A stretch of 64,000 nucleotides of DNA from Aurantiochytrium sp. KH105 (GCA_003116975.1 BGKB01000217.1:1-64000); one strand, 5' to 3'. Counted from the stretch's first letter, positions 32,740 to 41,529 are shown. Program-made: numbers and translations. The notes: generated by a model from the sequence alone, not told the origin.

Positions 32740-32771
<32 letters not shown>
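32739..32771. repeat. (AAGC)n microsatellite
   Basis: About eight tandem AAGC units between two small ORFs. Confidence 0.9.
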
Positions 32772-32840
32772 AAATCTTTTGAAATCCTATTCTATCTATC
32801 GATGGTGCTGACCTTCCTCTTGATCTTCAACCTCTTCTTC

Positions 32841-33128
32841 TTATTGTTCTTCCTCTTCAGCAATAACCTCGTCGGATTCCTCTTGCGCCTTCATTTGCTC
32901 GAGGACTTGGCTGTACTCGTCCGGGTTGAAGAGGCCTGATCCATTGAAGAGGGTATTGACCTTTTCCGCGATGGCGAGGACAATGGAGTTGCGGTGATTC
33001 GAATTCGAAACGCCACAGGACTCAAGGTAATACGCAAAGGCTTCGGTGTGCTGCACCATGTTCATATCCCCCCCCTTGAGGCGCAAGAAGACGCCAATGA
33101 GCTGGAAGGTGTTATCGACCACATTCAT
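32841..33128 (-). CDS. Small acidic hypothetical protein
   Basis: 95 residues, ATG at 33128. The sequence looks genuine: LIGVFLRLKGGDMNMVQHTEAFAYYL..., a helix-rich body (SIVLAIAEKVNTLFNGSGLF) and a Glu-rich tail. Its upstream flank carries the first composite-repeat copy (33151-33216). It may be a remnant of a longer gene or an independent small island gene. No domain recognised. Confidence 0.45.
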   Translation of the reverse strand: MNVVDNTFQLIGVFLRLKGGDMNMVQHTEAFAYYLESCGVSNSNHRNSIVLAIAEKVNTLFNGSGLFNPDEYSQVLEQMKAQEESDEVIAEEEEQ

Positions 33129-33150
33129 TTACTGTGGTGTTTGGGCGCAG

Positions 33151-33347
33151 GTGACATGATTTTTGGGCCTACACGATCTCCATAGTATGCGAAGTAATGT
33201 GTTTGTAATAACGGAACAATGACAACGGGATGAAGAGCGCACCCATGAGTGATTTTGCGACAATCCGGACCTGCATAGTATGCGAATTAATGTGCGTGTA
33301 ATAACGGATCATTGTCATTTCGTGTGTCTTGGGTTGTCCCGGCACCA
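33151..33347 (+). repeat. Composite island repeat, two tandem copies (left flank of the nuclease-kinase gene)
   Basis: Copy A (33151-33216) reads GTGACATGATTTTT, then CATAGTATGCGAA, then AATGTGTTTGTAATAACGG. Copy B (about 33246-33347) repeats GTGATTTTGCG, CATAGTATGCGAA and AATGTGCGTGTAATAACGG, and continues to the 15-bp core GTTGTCCCGGCACCA (33333-33347). A third copy in the same orientation lies at 35913-36009, on the other side of the nuclease-kinase gene. Confidence 0.8.
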
Positions 33348-33385
33348 AACGAGCAAGCGCGCACGCGCAGGCATAGGTGTGTGAC

Positions 33386-33411
33386 TTACTGACTGACTGA
33401 CTGACTGACTG
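33386..33411. repeat. (CTGA)n microsatellite
   Basis: Six or so tandem CTGA units downstream of the nuclease-kinase gene. Confidence 0.9.
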
Positions 33412-33485
33412 GCAGGCGAGCGTGTGGCATGCATACAGACGGCGTTGTCGGATGATCTCAGATTTCTTTTATTATTATTATTTGT

Positions 33486-35698
33486 TTACGATTGGTCGGA
33501 ACCATTGTTAAAGTTGCGCAAGGACTTGAGAAATTGTGTTGGAGAGAAGCGCCTCATCATGGACTTCCTGACGACGATGCGGCCGAATACTCGAGTCCAC
33601 TCGGCATCAAAAGACTCGTGATCCTGGCGGCAGTGACGCAAATCAAGACTCGCCATTCCAAGATCAACAAGTCTGACCGTTCCGTTTCCTTGGATAGTGA
33701 CATTGCGCAGTCCCATGTCGCCATGAGTGATACCAGCTCCGTGCAGCTTTTCCAGAAGTGCATGGACTCGCGAGTGCACGGTATGGAGCCCGACTGACCT
33801 CGCCGTTTGCTGCCCGACTTTCGATCCGAGAGAGTGCCCAGTATTGGACATCACAATCATGAAGTAAAAGCCCCCGTCAATGGGAAACTCTCCACTGTAA
33901 CGGACTACAGGGAGCACGCTGCCTTGCAGTGCGCGAGCTGCACCATCGTAGAGACGGGCTTCCTCCACTAACATGCCCATAAACTCGGTGGCCTGCTCAT
34001 TGTTGAGATTGTAGCCGGTGTCGTACGAAGTCTCGTCGTCTAGATAGAGTGACGCCTTGGCGAAGCAGTCGTGGAAAGTTATACCTGCGATTTCGAGGGT
34101 GCTGTCCGAAAAGCCAACGCCGTATGCACCATGAAGTGGGACTACACTTCCTATGGATGTACAGACGGTCAACACAGCCAGCAAATCGTCCCTTTCGGAA
34201 TTGTCACCGCCGCTGCCTGCCTGCCGGAATGTCGTTTGTGCCTGACTAGAGGATGCGATGCTGGATTCAAACCTGCTCATGTTGGGTCCCTTGCTCGAAA
34301 ATTGATCGGCGTTTTTATCGATCCTGTTTTGGATCGCCTTGTTGTAGGAATCCGAGTCAAGTCCGGACGGGATCAAGGTCTCGTCCTTCATCACAAGATG
34401 AACGAATACGGTCATCGCCTGCAGGAGCGAAACCGGCTGTTCTGCAAAGATATTGCCCATGGTAATATTGCCAGGTCCCGCGTCCGATGCGTTCGCGTCT
34501 TGCGCCATGGTAGATGTCCATGGCTCAAATCTCTCGGAATGGTGCAGCGTCGTCTGGCCGTTTTCGTCGATATCGAGCTTCAAAAAGTAGGTGGACTCCC
34601 AATTCGATAAGATGCCATAGCGACATCCAGTCAGCATCATGTAGCTACACACTTGGGTCACTGGATGTCTCACGGATGCATACGTTTTTCTTCGAGAGCT
34701 ACCGCTTCCCTCGTAAAATGGTTCCAGCTCACTCCTTTTGTATTCTTCGAACGTGGTTTTGCTTAAGGTCTTGTCCGTTTTGTATTCGATCATGCAAACC
34801 GGGAACGACTCCAAGTAAATTATGCCGTCCGGTTGGCGTGGTGTTTTTGAGACGAAGTCGAAGACACTATAGTTACCACCGCTCTGATAACTGAGTTGGA
34901 CGCTGTTCGGTTCGTTGGTTGTCCTCAAGATATGCTTCGCAGCTTCGTACAGTTTCTTCATGATGTCCACGACGCACTGCTCGGAAGTACCTGGCTTGTA
35001 ATCGCGGAGGTACACAATTGACTCGGGGAAAGAACTACGTTTTTCTTGAAAGGCGACAAGCCTGCCGACAAATTCTTGCAGATCGCTGTGAGAATATGCA
35101 CATTCATCGAAACTGGCAAACCCCCATGGAACAGCGATGTCGGGGCTGTAGAAATGTGGAATGCTCGTAGTACCCGTACTGCTCGCATTGATAAAAGACG
35201 GAGGGTCGTGTGCCATAAGGTTGCTCCATACAGATACCACCGCCTCCTGTCTCGCTCGAAGTTCCGCGATTTCTTGAGCAAGCGCCTGTCTTCCAGCAAG
35301 GGCATCATCCAATTCCCTCTTGAAGTCCATCTCGCGCGTCTCGGATTTGCGCTTCAAGCCGCGCACTTCTTCGCGGAGTCTAGCTTCAGAAGCTTCCCGT
35401 TCTTCGCGCTCCCTTATTCGTCCCGCCTCAGCANCTCCCTTATTCGTCCCGCCTCAGCATCCAGGACATCGACTACATGATCTGAAATCCATGATGTGTC
35501 TCCATCGCTCCTCCTAACAAGCGACTCCAGTTCATCGGACGCTTCTGTGATGAGATGATGATCCGAGGGATTCTTTCTCCATTCTTTGATTTGTGCAACC
35601 GTGACATTTTTCACGAAGGTATCTTGGTCATCCTCCAAATCGAGCAAAGTATCGCGTCGTGGTAGTGCGGCTGCAGCCGCGCGCCCGTCGCCGCACAA
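33486..35698 (-). CDS. CR/Crinkler-type effector-like protein: coiled coil, PD-(D/E)XK nuclease and kinase-like domain
   Basis: The frame is broken by an assembly join: N at 35434 flanked by a 25-bp duplication (35409-35433 and 35435-35459). Removing 26 nt puts the two pieces in one frame of about 728 codons, and the joint falls inside a continuous Arg/Glu coiled coil. Numbering from the frame beginning at 35366, a restriction-endonuclease-like core shows PDG (179-181) and IEYK (193-196), the PD...E-x-K signature. The C-terminal kinase-like domain shows Lys in CFAKASLY (about 437), Glu in MLVEEA, HGD (548-550), Asn 555 and DLG (568-570), so catalytic residues are present. The nuclease plus kinase pairing is known for CR effectors of eukaryotes. 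No in-frame ATG exists ahead of REMDFK (about 35330), so the true start may be in an upstream exon. Confidence 0.7.
35434..35434. other. Assembly gap (single N) flanked by 25-bp duplication
   Basis: The only ambiguous base noted. The 25 bases ending at 35433 are repeated exactly from 35435 to 35459, as expected when two overlapping contig ends are abutted with one N instead of merged. It breaks the surrounding gene. Confidence 0.95.
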
Positions 35699-36045
35699 CG
35701 CTTGGTTCGCTGTAGCACCACTCCTTCCGCCCGGTGCGTTGTCACTTGCGCACCGACACGCTTTCCCTCGCTCGATCGGGTTCTGCTAACCTGCCCTGTT
35801 TTACTCGATGCTGGGCTTGAAAGCAGCCTGTACGGGGTTAGGTTTGGTTCTTCCTACAAGGTTAGGTTTAAGTCACACGGTGTGCGCGCTACTCATTCCG
35901 GCCGGCATCACGGTGACACGATTTTTTCTGCGGCTTCACGAGATCATAGTCCGCAGTCTAATGTGTTTGTAATAACGGACTTTGGCATTCGCTGCTTATC
36001 CCGGCACCATACGCACTGTACTGGCAGCATGCATGCAAAGTCGCG
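35699..36045. promoter_or_regulatory. Upstream region of the nuclease-kinase gene with third composite repeat
   Basis: The composite repeat at 35913-36009 reads GTGACACGATTTTTT, CATAGT, AATGTGTTTGTAATAACGG and finally ATCCCGGCACCA. It lies about 215 nt upstream of the first codons of the gene and is the same orientation as the copies at 33151-33347. Two GGTTAGGTTT sequences lie at about 35837-35870. A short upstream exon is possible here (ATG near 35895) but unproven. Confidence 0.55.
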
Positions 36046-36326
36046 TATCCCGGCACCATTACCCTACTAATCCTAGGCTAGGTTGTCCCGGCACCAATGC
36101 CCTACTAATCCTAGGCTAGGTTGTCCCGGCACCATTACCCTACAAATCCTAGGCTAGGTTGTCCCGACACCATTGCCCTACTAATCCTAGGCTAGGTTGT
36201 CCCGGCACCATTACCCTACTAATCCTATGCTAGGTTGTCCCGGCACCATTACCCTACCAATCCTAGGCTAGGTTGTCCCGGCACCATTGCCCTACTAATC
36301 TAGGCTAGGTTGTCCCGGCACCAAGC
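36046..36326 (+). repeat. 38-bp tandem array, left arm (core GTTGTCCCGGCACCA)
   Basis: Seven units of about 38 bp, plus a final core, each made of the 15-bp core followed by a spacer like TTACCCTACTAATCCTAGG. Units differ by only a few substitutions. The same core occurs in inverse orientation, with different spacers, in the array at 37266-37590. Confidence 0.9.
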
Positions 36327-36681
36327 GACGAGGTCTCCCTCCCTCTTTCCTCCTCTATCATTCTCCTCCCACACACCCACAGTGACTCCCCTTCAAGAAC
36401 CGCACGCACACGATACACCTTAAAAGATGGGAAACTGAGAAGTTGGAGAACATGGTGTCGTATTGATCGAACTAATGCGTTTGTAATCACGGACTCGCGA
36501 CATGTTGGCATGGGGGTATGGTGTACGTTTGGCATGAGGCGTTTCAAGGTAAACCACAGTGGTTGAGCATCTATGCATTTTATAGGAACGGGTGTGGGGA
36601 CTGTGGATTACTTTCCTGATCGGCGAAAGTGGGTAACCACTTTCACCCCCACCTTGACCAGTTTCATCAAGCAGTCGCGAT

Positions 36682-36768
36682 GCAAGTGAAGCGAATCGAT
36701 GCAAGTGGACGGACGGCGGTGCAAGTGAAAGTACCTTCGTGCAAGTGCTTTTTACTCGCATGCAAGTG
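36682..36768. repeat. GCAAGTG iterons with ~20-bp spacing
   Basis: Five GCAAGTG heptamers start at 36682, 36701, 36721, 36741 and 36762, so spacing is 19-21 bp, near two helical turns. To the right (36865-37035) the inverse CACTTGC and many CATGCAAGG/TTGCATGA sequences follow. The cluster lies between the two inverted 38-bp arrays. Confidence 0.75.
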
Positions 36769-37229
36769 AACTGAAGGCCGAATCGGCCTCCACAGCTCCA
36801 CTTTCATCGGCACCTAAGACTGCGGGGTCCTACGTCAACCCTGTCTATCTGACCACTTTCACCCACTTGCATCGCAAGAACACAGGCAACGTCCCCACAT
36901 GCAAGGTCATGAAAGGTCGAGAAAACATGCAAGGTCGCCCCACATTGCATGACATTGCATGACCTTGCATGATAGTGCCTACCACAGCCCACTTGCATAG
37001 TCACCTTGCATGAGTGATGCAACGCCATGCGGCAATGCAATGCGACGAGACTGTGGGCGTAACTGTGGATCACGCGTTAGTTGCCACTATGGTTTAATGG
37101 CTATACGGCGAGTCGATGTGTCCACAGTACCCCCTAGTGGTCTTGTATTGGAAGCAAACGGAGTGAAGATAGCTCAGAACATATAAGGTAGTTGGCGAAA
37201 TGGGGGTGTAAAAGGAGCGTCTCGAAAGA

Positions 37230-37253
37230 ATGCTGTCTGTCTGTCTGTCTGTC
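37230..37253. repeat. (CTGT)n microsatellite
   Basis: Five to six tandem CTGT units just before the right array. Confidence 0.9.
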
Positions 37254-37265
37254 TTGTCATGGCTG

Positions 37266-37590
37266 TGGTGCCGGGACAACTTCGTTCGACCAATCAGATG
37301 CCGTGGTGCCGGGACAACCTGAGCCGGGGCCCAATCAGATGCCGTGGTGCCGGGACAACCTCGTCCGACCAATCAGATGCCATGGTGCCGGGACAACCTC
37401 GTTCGACCAATCAGATGCCATGGTGCCGGGACAACCTGAGCCGGGGCCCAATCAGATGCCGTGGTGCCGGGACAACCTCGTTCCACCAACCAACCAACCA
37501 AACCAATCAGATGCCATGGTGCCGGGACAACCTCGTTCGACCAACCAACCAACCAAACAATCAGATGCCATGGTGCCGGGACGACCTGAG
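37266..37590 (-). repeat. 38-bp tandem array, right arm (inverse core TGGTGCCGGGACAAC)
   Basis: Eight cores start at 37266, 37304, 37345, 37383, 37421, 37462, 37517 and 37571 (periods 38, 41, 38, 38, 41, 55, 54). Spacers end in AATCAGATGCC and alternate between a TCGTTCGACC type and a GAGCCGGGGCCC type; the two longest carry extra CCAA units. Because spacers repeat, this is not CRISPR-like. Confidence 0.9.
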
Positions 37591-37671
37591 CCGGGGCCCA
37601 ATCTTTCGGCGAATCGGACGCCCCCCCCCCCCAGGGAGATGCGTCATAGATCTTGATACCGTTGCGCAGTT

Positions 37672-39207
37672 TCATGGGAGACTTGGGGGAAACTTGGAAT
37701 ACCTCCGCTTGCGGGGTTCCATGGGAGGCTTGGAAAACGTCCTCGTGTGGGGTTTGTATGGCCTGCGCACTGCATAGCGGCGGACTGAGAGCGTTGCTGC
37801 GTCGCGGGACTCACGCCAGCTATCCCAAAACGTCTTGGAACGTAATTCTTTCACGTGGTATCTCGTCCTACTCGTTTTGGAATGCCGGTCGCCAAGACTT
37901 CCCTTGTAAATCGACAACGCTTCCTCGTACATCTTCAAAGCTTCACTGTACTCGCCCTGGCTATTTAATAGCGCACCAGTGCAAACAAGAATATCGGCAA
38001 GCTTAAGTGCACCACCATCACCACTCCGAAATTCCAGTACTGCGTCTCGCGCCACTTTCAGCCACCATGCGCGCACGCGTCGATCGACCTTTCTGATCAG
38101 CGTCATGTATCCACCGTCCACAGTCGTCTCGACGGCATTGTCAATCATCTCCTTGTCTTCTTTCTTCCAGCACTTCGCTTTGCGTATGTCGATGTGGTTC
38201 TTGGACGTGACACGGACCACTCTGGATTTATTTAAAAGCAGCGTCTCGACAAAAGCCTGCTTTTGTCCTGGTGTAACGATGACCTCGAAGTTCTGCCCCT
38301 GCGTAATGGCGCCCATGATTTCCCATATGCACCAGGCCCGCCGCAAAGGCGCTGGTGTGTCCCAGCGGTCAAAGAAGATGACCGCGCTTTCGAACCGTCC
38401 GATCGCGCGGTGTAATCCGTACGTTAGATATTGGTTCCGCGTTGAGACCACCTCAGGAGGCAGATCCTCGTCTGTGCTTGTCAACAAAGGCTGGTTTGCG
38501 CAAAATAGGTCAAGCCAGACAAAGGCAGCGTCGGCGTCTTGGTCAAAGTGGTCCTCGAGCGCTGCGACGAGGTCCCGAAAGCGGCACTTGCGTGCCTGGC
38601 TCACAAAGGTGCTTTGGAACTCTTTGCCAACATCCTCTTCATCAACATGATCGAGGTAGAGCTGTGCCTGGGGCTGGTTCTTGGTCAAGGCCAGTACGAC
38701 GTGCTCAGCCACATCTTCCGTGCTCCAGTCTTCACGGGACTTAGGATAGGCGTCCCAATCGGGCCGAAAGGTGATCGGTACGTCAACGTACGACACGCGA
38801 CCTTGCAGTTTGCCGTTCGCCTCGTTGCGCAGGACCAGGATGGTGGCGCCCTCTTTGACATTGTTAGAGAGGGCGCGCCTGGCCACGTACAGCTCGACGC
38901 CGATGGCGGCTTCTCCGCTGAGCACCTTGTCGCGGAGCTTCTTGATGGCGCGCAGCGAGATGCTGCGTGGGTCGATGATCTTGCGCGCGTCCTCGGAGAA
39001 GATCTCACCGTCCGCCTTGCGCGTGAAGCTGAAGCGAATGCGCGCAGGGAGAACGGCGCGCGCGTCCTCGGAGAAGCTTTCGCCGTTCGCCCTGTGCGCG
39101 TCCTCGGAGAAGGGGCTTTCGCCGTTCGCCCTGCGCGTGAAATGGAAGCGGATGCGCGGCAAGCTGGCGCATGCCGCGCTGGACATCTTGGCGAAGGCCT
39201 TCGTCAT
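37672..39207 (-). CDS. Heterokont-type RAWCxWEI (possibly TIR-like) protein with truncated TPR tail
   Basis: 511 residues, ATG 39207. The N-terminus carries three imperfect repeats of RxRFxFTRxA(N/D)GExFSEDA (residues about 18-75), then an unfamiliar domain (about 80-220) and an alpha/beta region with AAFVWLDLFCANQP (about 227-240), ESAVIFFDRWDTP and RRAWCIWEI (about 289-297). The last motif marks a large heterokont protein family, often carrying C-terminal tetratricopeptide repeats; a TIR-like fold is my inference. Only one TPR (LLNSQGEYSEALKMYEEAL, about 413-431) remains. After about residue 440 the sequence turns Arg/Ser-rich and looks non-coding, so the TPR array seems cut off by deletion or frameshift near the repeat array at 37.6 kb. 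Probably a protein-interaction or signalling protein. Confidence 0.6.
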   Translation of the reverse strand: MTKAFAKMSSAACASLPRIRFHFTRRANGESPFSEDAHRANGESFSEDARAVLPARIRFSFTRKADGEIFSEDARKIIDPRSISLRAIKKLRDKVLSGEAAIGVELYVARRALSNNVKEGATILVLRNEANGKLQGRVSYVDVPITFRPDWDAYPKSREDWSTEDVAEHVVLALTKNQPQAQLYLDHVDEEDVGKEFQSTFVSQARKCRFRDLVAALEDHFDQDADAAFVWLDLFCANQPLLTSTDEDLPPEVVSTRNQYLTYGLHRAIGRFESAVIFFDRWDTPAPLRRAWCIWEIMGAITQGQNFEVIVTPGQKQAFVETLLLNKSRVVRVTSKNHIDIRKAKCWKKEDKEMIDNAVETTVDGGYMTLIRKVDRRVRAWWLKVARDAVLEFRSGDGGALKLADILVCTGALLNSQGEYSEALKMYEEALSIYKGSLGDRHSKTSRTRYHVKELRSKTFWDSWRESRDAATLSVRRYAVRRPYKPHTRTFSKPPMEPRKRRYSKFPPSLP

Positions 39208-39463
39208 CGTACTCTCGAGTGAGCGCGCGTGAGGGAGATAGCGGAGGAAGGCAGGCGCGCGGAGAGGATGGGGACAGACTGGTAGGTGTTGAGACGCTCG
39301 GTACGTACGAGTCTGTCAGTGCAGCGACGAGCAGCAGCGAGGACTTGCGCGTCTGTTGTGTGTAAGTGCACACTGCCAGCACGTGCCTTTTGAAGTCATA
39401 GGCTAGTAGGTCTACTACAAGATTTTTAAAGAGAGACTGTTTATTAGTTAGTTAGTTAGTTAG
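39208..39463. other. Intergenic with (TTAG)n run
   Basis: Promoter side of the RAWCxWEI gene. A (TTAG)n run lies at about 39443-39468, overlapping the 3' end of the next gene. None of the GTGWCACG sites are present here. Confidence 0.6.
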
Positions 39464-40517
39464 TTAGTCACGCAATTCGCGGTGACGTACTACCCGTTTT
39501 GGCGAAGGACTTGCATCCTTGATGAGCGCGACCGTGCTACGCGCACGCTTCAGCGTCATGTTTTTAGTTGGCACTTCGCCCGGATTGTACCGCACGAACT
39601 GTCCAATTGCGCTTGTGGTAAACTCTTGCGTAGCGCGGAGCAATTCAGGGCACATCTGTCCAGGATCGTCAAAGCTATTGACAAGTGCCAGGAACACAGA
39701 CGCCTGGCTCTGTTGTGCGTCCTTCATGTAATCGCGGGAAACGACACTGCTCCGCTTAACTCCGTTTGACTCTGCGATTTGCGTCTTGCTAACGCCCATC
39801 ACCGCTTCATTGATCGTAGCATGCACAAACGGGATGAGGGGTCCCATGCGCTTGCCCGGTGCACAGAGCTTTGAACTGACCGCCTTGGTAAGCTCGCATG
39901 TCTTGATGCGCTCTCGAGCCGAAGCCTCCAGTTGCAATGGCACCGGTTGGCGGCGATGCTCTCTCCGCACAAGCGCCACCTCGCCGGCGTCCAGTGCCTT
40001 CTGCAGCTTGCGCACCCCCTTGACCAGGGAGATCACAAAGTCCCGCACCATCATACCCTGGAGGGTACGCGCGGAGTAGCAGAAATGAGAGAATCCCCGG
40101 TGTGTCAGGAGGATTTGCTCGCGGTTTTGACCACCATGTTGCCCCCGGGATGAACTCGCTCCCCTACTCACTCGGGGGAGCAAGTTTCGCCGAGATTTGA
40201 ACGTCAATTCCCCTGCGAAGTCCTCCTGCGGTAGCCCCTTGCGACTTGTCGCCGACGATGGCGCGCTTGGCCTTGTCCTTGCGAGCGTACCCGGCATGAG
40301 GCCATACCTCGTCGAAGTCGAAGATGAAGCCCTCCTTGTCGGCGCTCTCGAAGTAGACGGTGGCGAGCTTGCGGAGGCCCTCCATGTCATCGATCTCGTG
40401 CAGGTCGGCAACCTCTTCCAGCACTTCATCGAGAAGTGCATTGAGCGCCGAAGGTGCAGGTGTTGCTTGTACGAGTTGAGTTGAACTACTGGAGACTGAA
40501 GTTACAATGGTGCTCAT
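39464..40517 (-). pseudogene. MSV199/KilA-like virus-type protein, frame-broken
   Basis: Two overlapping minus-strand frames join at about 40150-40165. The first (ATG 40517, stop 40164) gives a Ser/Thr-rich start and then FDEVWPHAGYARKDKAKRAI...GIDVQIS. The second, in frame from about 40160 to 39464, continues HGGQNREQILLTHRGFSHFC and RTLQGMMVRDFVISL. Together they match the MSV199 pattern known from large DNA viruses: a Y-xRKDKAKR helix, GxDxQIS, GGQN-x-E-x-I-L-L-T, and a helix after the Cys. A second helical domain (IPFVHATINEAVMGVSKTQI) follows. A one-base shift separates the halves. An intron using the GTGAGT there would delete the most conserved block, so a frameshift mutation or sequencing error is more likely. 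Likely DNA-binding if restored by accurate sequence. Confidence 0.6.
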
Positions 40518-40701
40518 GGTCTTCGTCGTGAGTTAGTGTTTCCTCCTTTACTTGGTCTTCGTTCGAGAGTTTCGGGACTGCTGCCGACTTGTGATCTGGA
40601 GGGTTCCGGGACTTATCTGCCGTAACATTGCTTTTCTTGGTCAACTTGGAGTACGGGAAACTTTCAGGTCTGAGTTCACGAATTCAGTAATTCATACGTA
40701 C

Positions 40702-41529
40702 TCAAACATGAATCGATTTGTTCTGCTTACGATTTGAGTCAATTGTAGACTGCTGGCTCTCGTTTTCGTCAGCTCGAGGGCGTTTATGACCTTTTGTAAA
40801 GTTCTTTGCTTCCATCCACCAGTCAAAGGCACCGATACTTGCAGCTCTACGTTTGAGATCGGTCCCATTCGTTGTTTCGAATTCCGCGTGCAAACGGAGC
40901 TCTCCCCATGTGGCTTGGTCATCTGTCTGCACGACATGGGAAGGCTGCGTCCAGAGCTTCTTGGCTACATGTGCGCGAAGCTTGTTGTCCATGTCTTGCG
41001 TCCATCTTTCGTGGCGCCAGAATTGGAGAGCTAGAGACTTGGGACACCGTAAGATGCCAGTACATTTACAGAGTTCTTGGCTGATGTTGCGCCAAGCGTA
41101 GACGATTCTTCCGCCACGCCTTGTGTAAAACTCTGTAAGCGTTCTTGACGCAATGGCGGGATTGACGCTATCGTCGTCAATACGAGCCATGAGCGATCTC
41201 AATTTGGGCCCTTCGGTCAAAGGGTCCCAAGGTGTGTCTCGAAGCGAGATGTACTTGTCACAGTGCGGGTCATTGTTCGGTTCCCTAAGAGGTTTCTTTT
41301 GTTGTACGCGTCTCATGTTGTGGCATTGCTTGCGAAGGCGCTGAAAACGCTTCGCACCGTTATGTACATCATTGGTGACAGAGCCAATGCCAGGCACTGC
41401 AAGAAGATCAGGACTAACAAGACACTCCGTAAAAGCGGTCATAGTGGCCATGCTTACAGTCGAGCCCTTGGGGTCAAACTTCATCTTGCGGGGCGTAGTT
41501 GTAGCTGCACTCTTTGCCGGAGAAGACAT
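40702..41529 (-). CDS. Island orphan protein, function unknown
   Basis: 275 residues, ATG 41529. It has a basic N-terminus, a helical mid-region rich in Arg and Trp (YAWRNISQELCKC, LQFWRHERWTQDMDNKL), an FDWWMEAKNF segment near the C-terminus and a Lys/Arg-rich end resembling a nuclear localisation signal (HKRPRADENE). No domain recognised. Two GTGWCAC sites lie 140-260 nt upstream, linking it to the helicases. It sits next to the MSV199-like gene on the same strand, about 185 nt apart. Confidence 0.55.
   Translation of the reverse strand: MSSPAKSAATTTPRKMKFDPKGSTVSMATMTAFTECLVSPDLLAVPGIGSVTNDVHNGAKRFQRLRKQCHNMRRVQQKKPLREPNNDPHCDKYISLRDTPWDPLTEGPKLRSLMARIDDDSVNPAIASRTLTEFYTRRGGRIVYAWRNISQELCKCTGILRCPKSLALQFWRHERWTQDMDNKLRAHVAKKLWTQPSHVVQTDDQATWGELRLHAEFETTNGTDLKRRAASIGAFDWWMEAKNFTKGHKRPRADENESQQSTIDSNRKQNKSIHV

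Noticed and set aside
35837..35870. Telomere-like GGTTAGGTTT repeats
   Set aside because: Only two imperfect copies, not a tandem TTAGGG-type array; no sign of a chromosome end or internal telomere tract.
36046..37590. CRISPR-like repeat-spacer arrangement
   Set aside because: Spacers are themselves repeated and the core is only 15 bp; this is a eukaryotic tandem repeat, not a CRISPR array.
40090..40163. Intron explaining the frame change in the MSV199-like gene (GTGAGT donor)
   Set aside because: The usable acceptor downstream would remove the GGQNREQILLT block that completes the domain; a one-base frameshift explains the data better.
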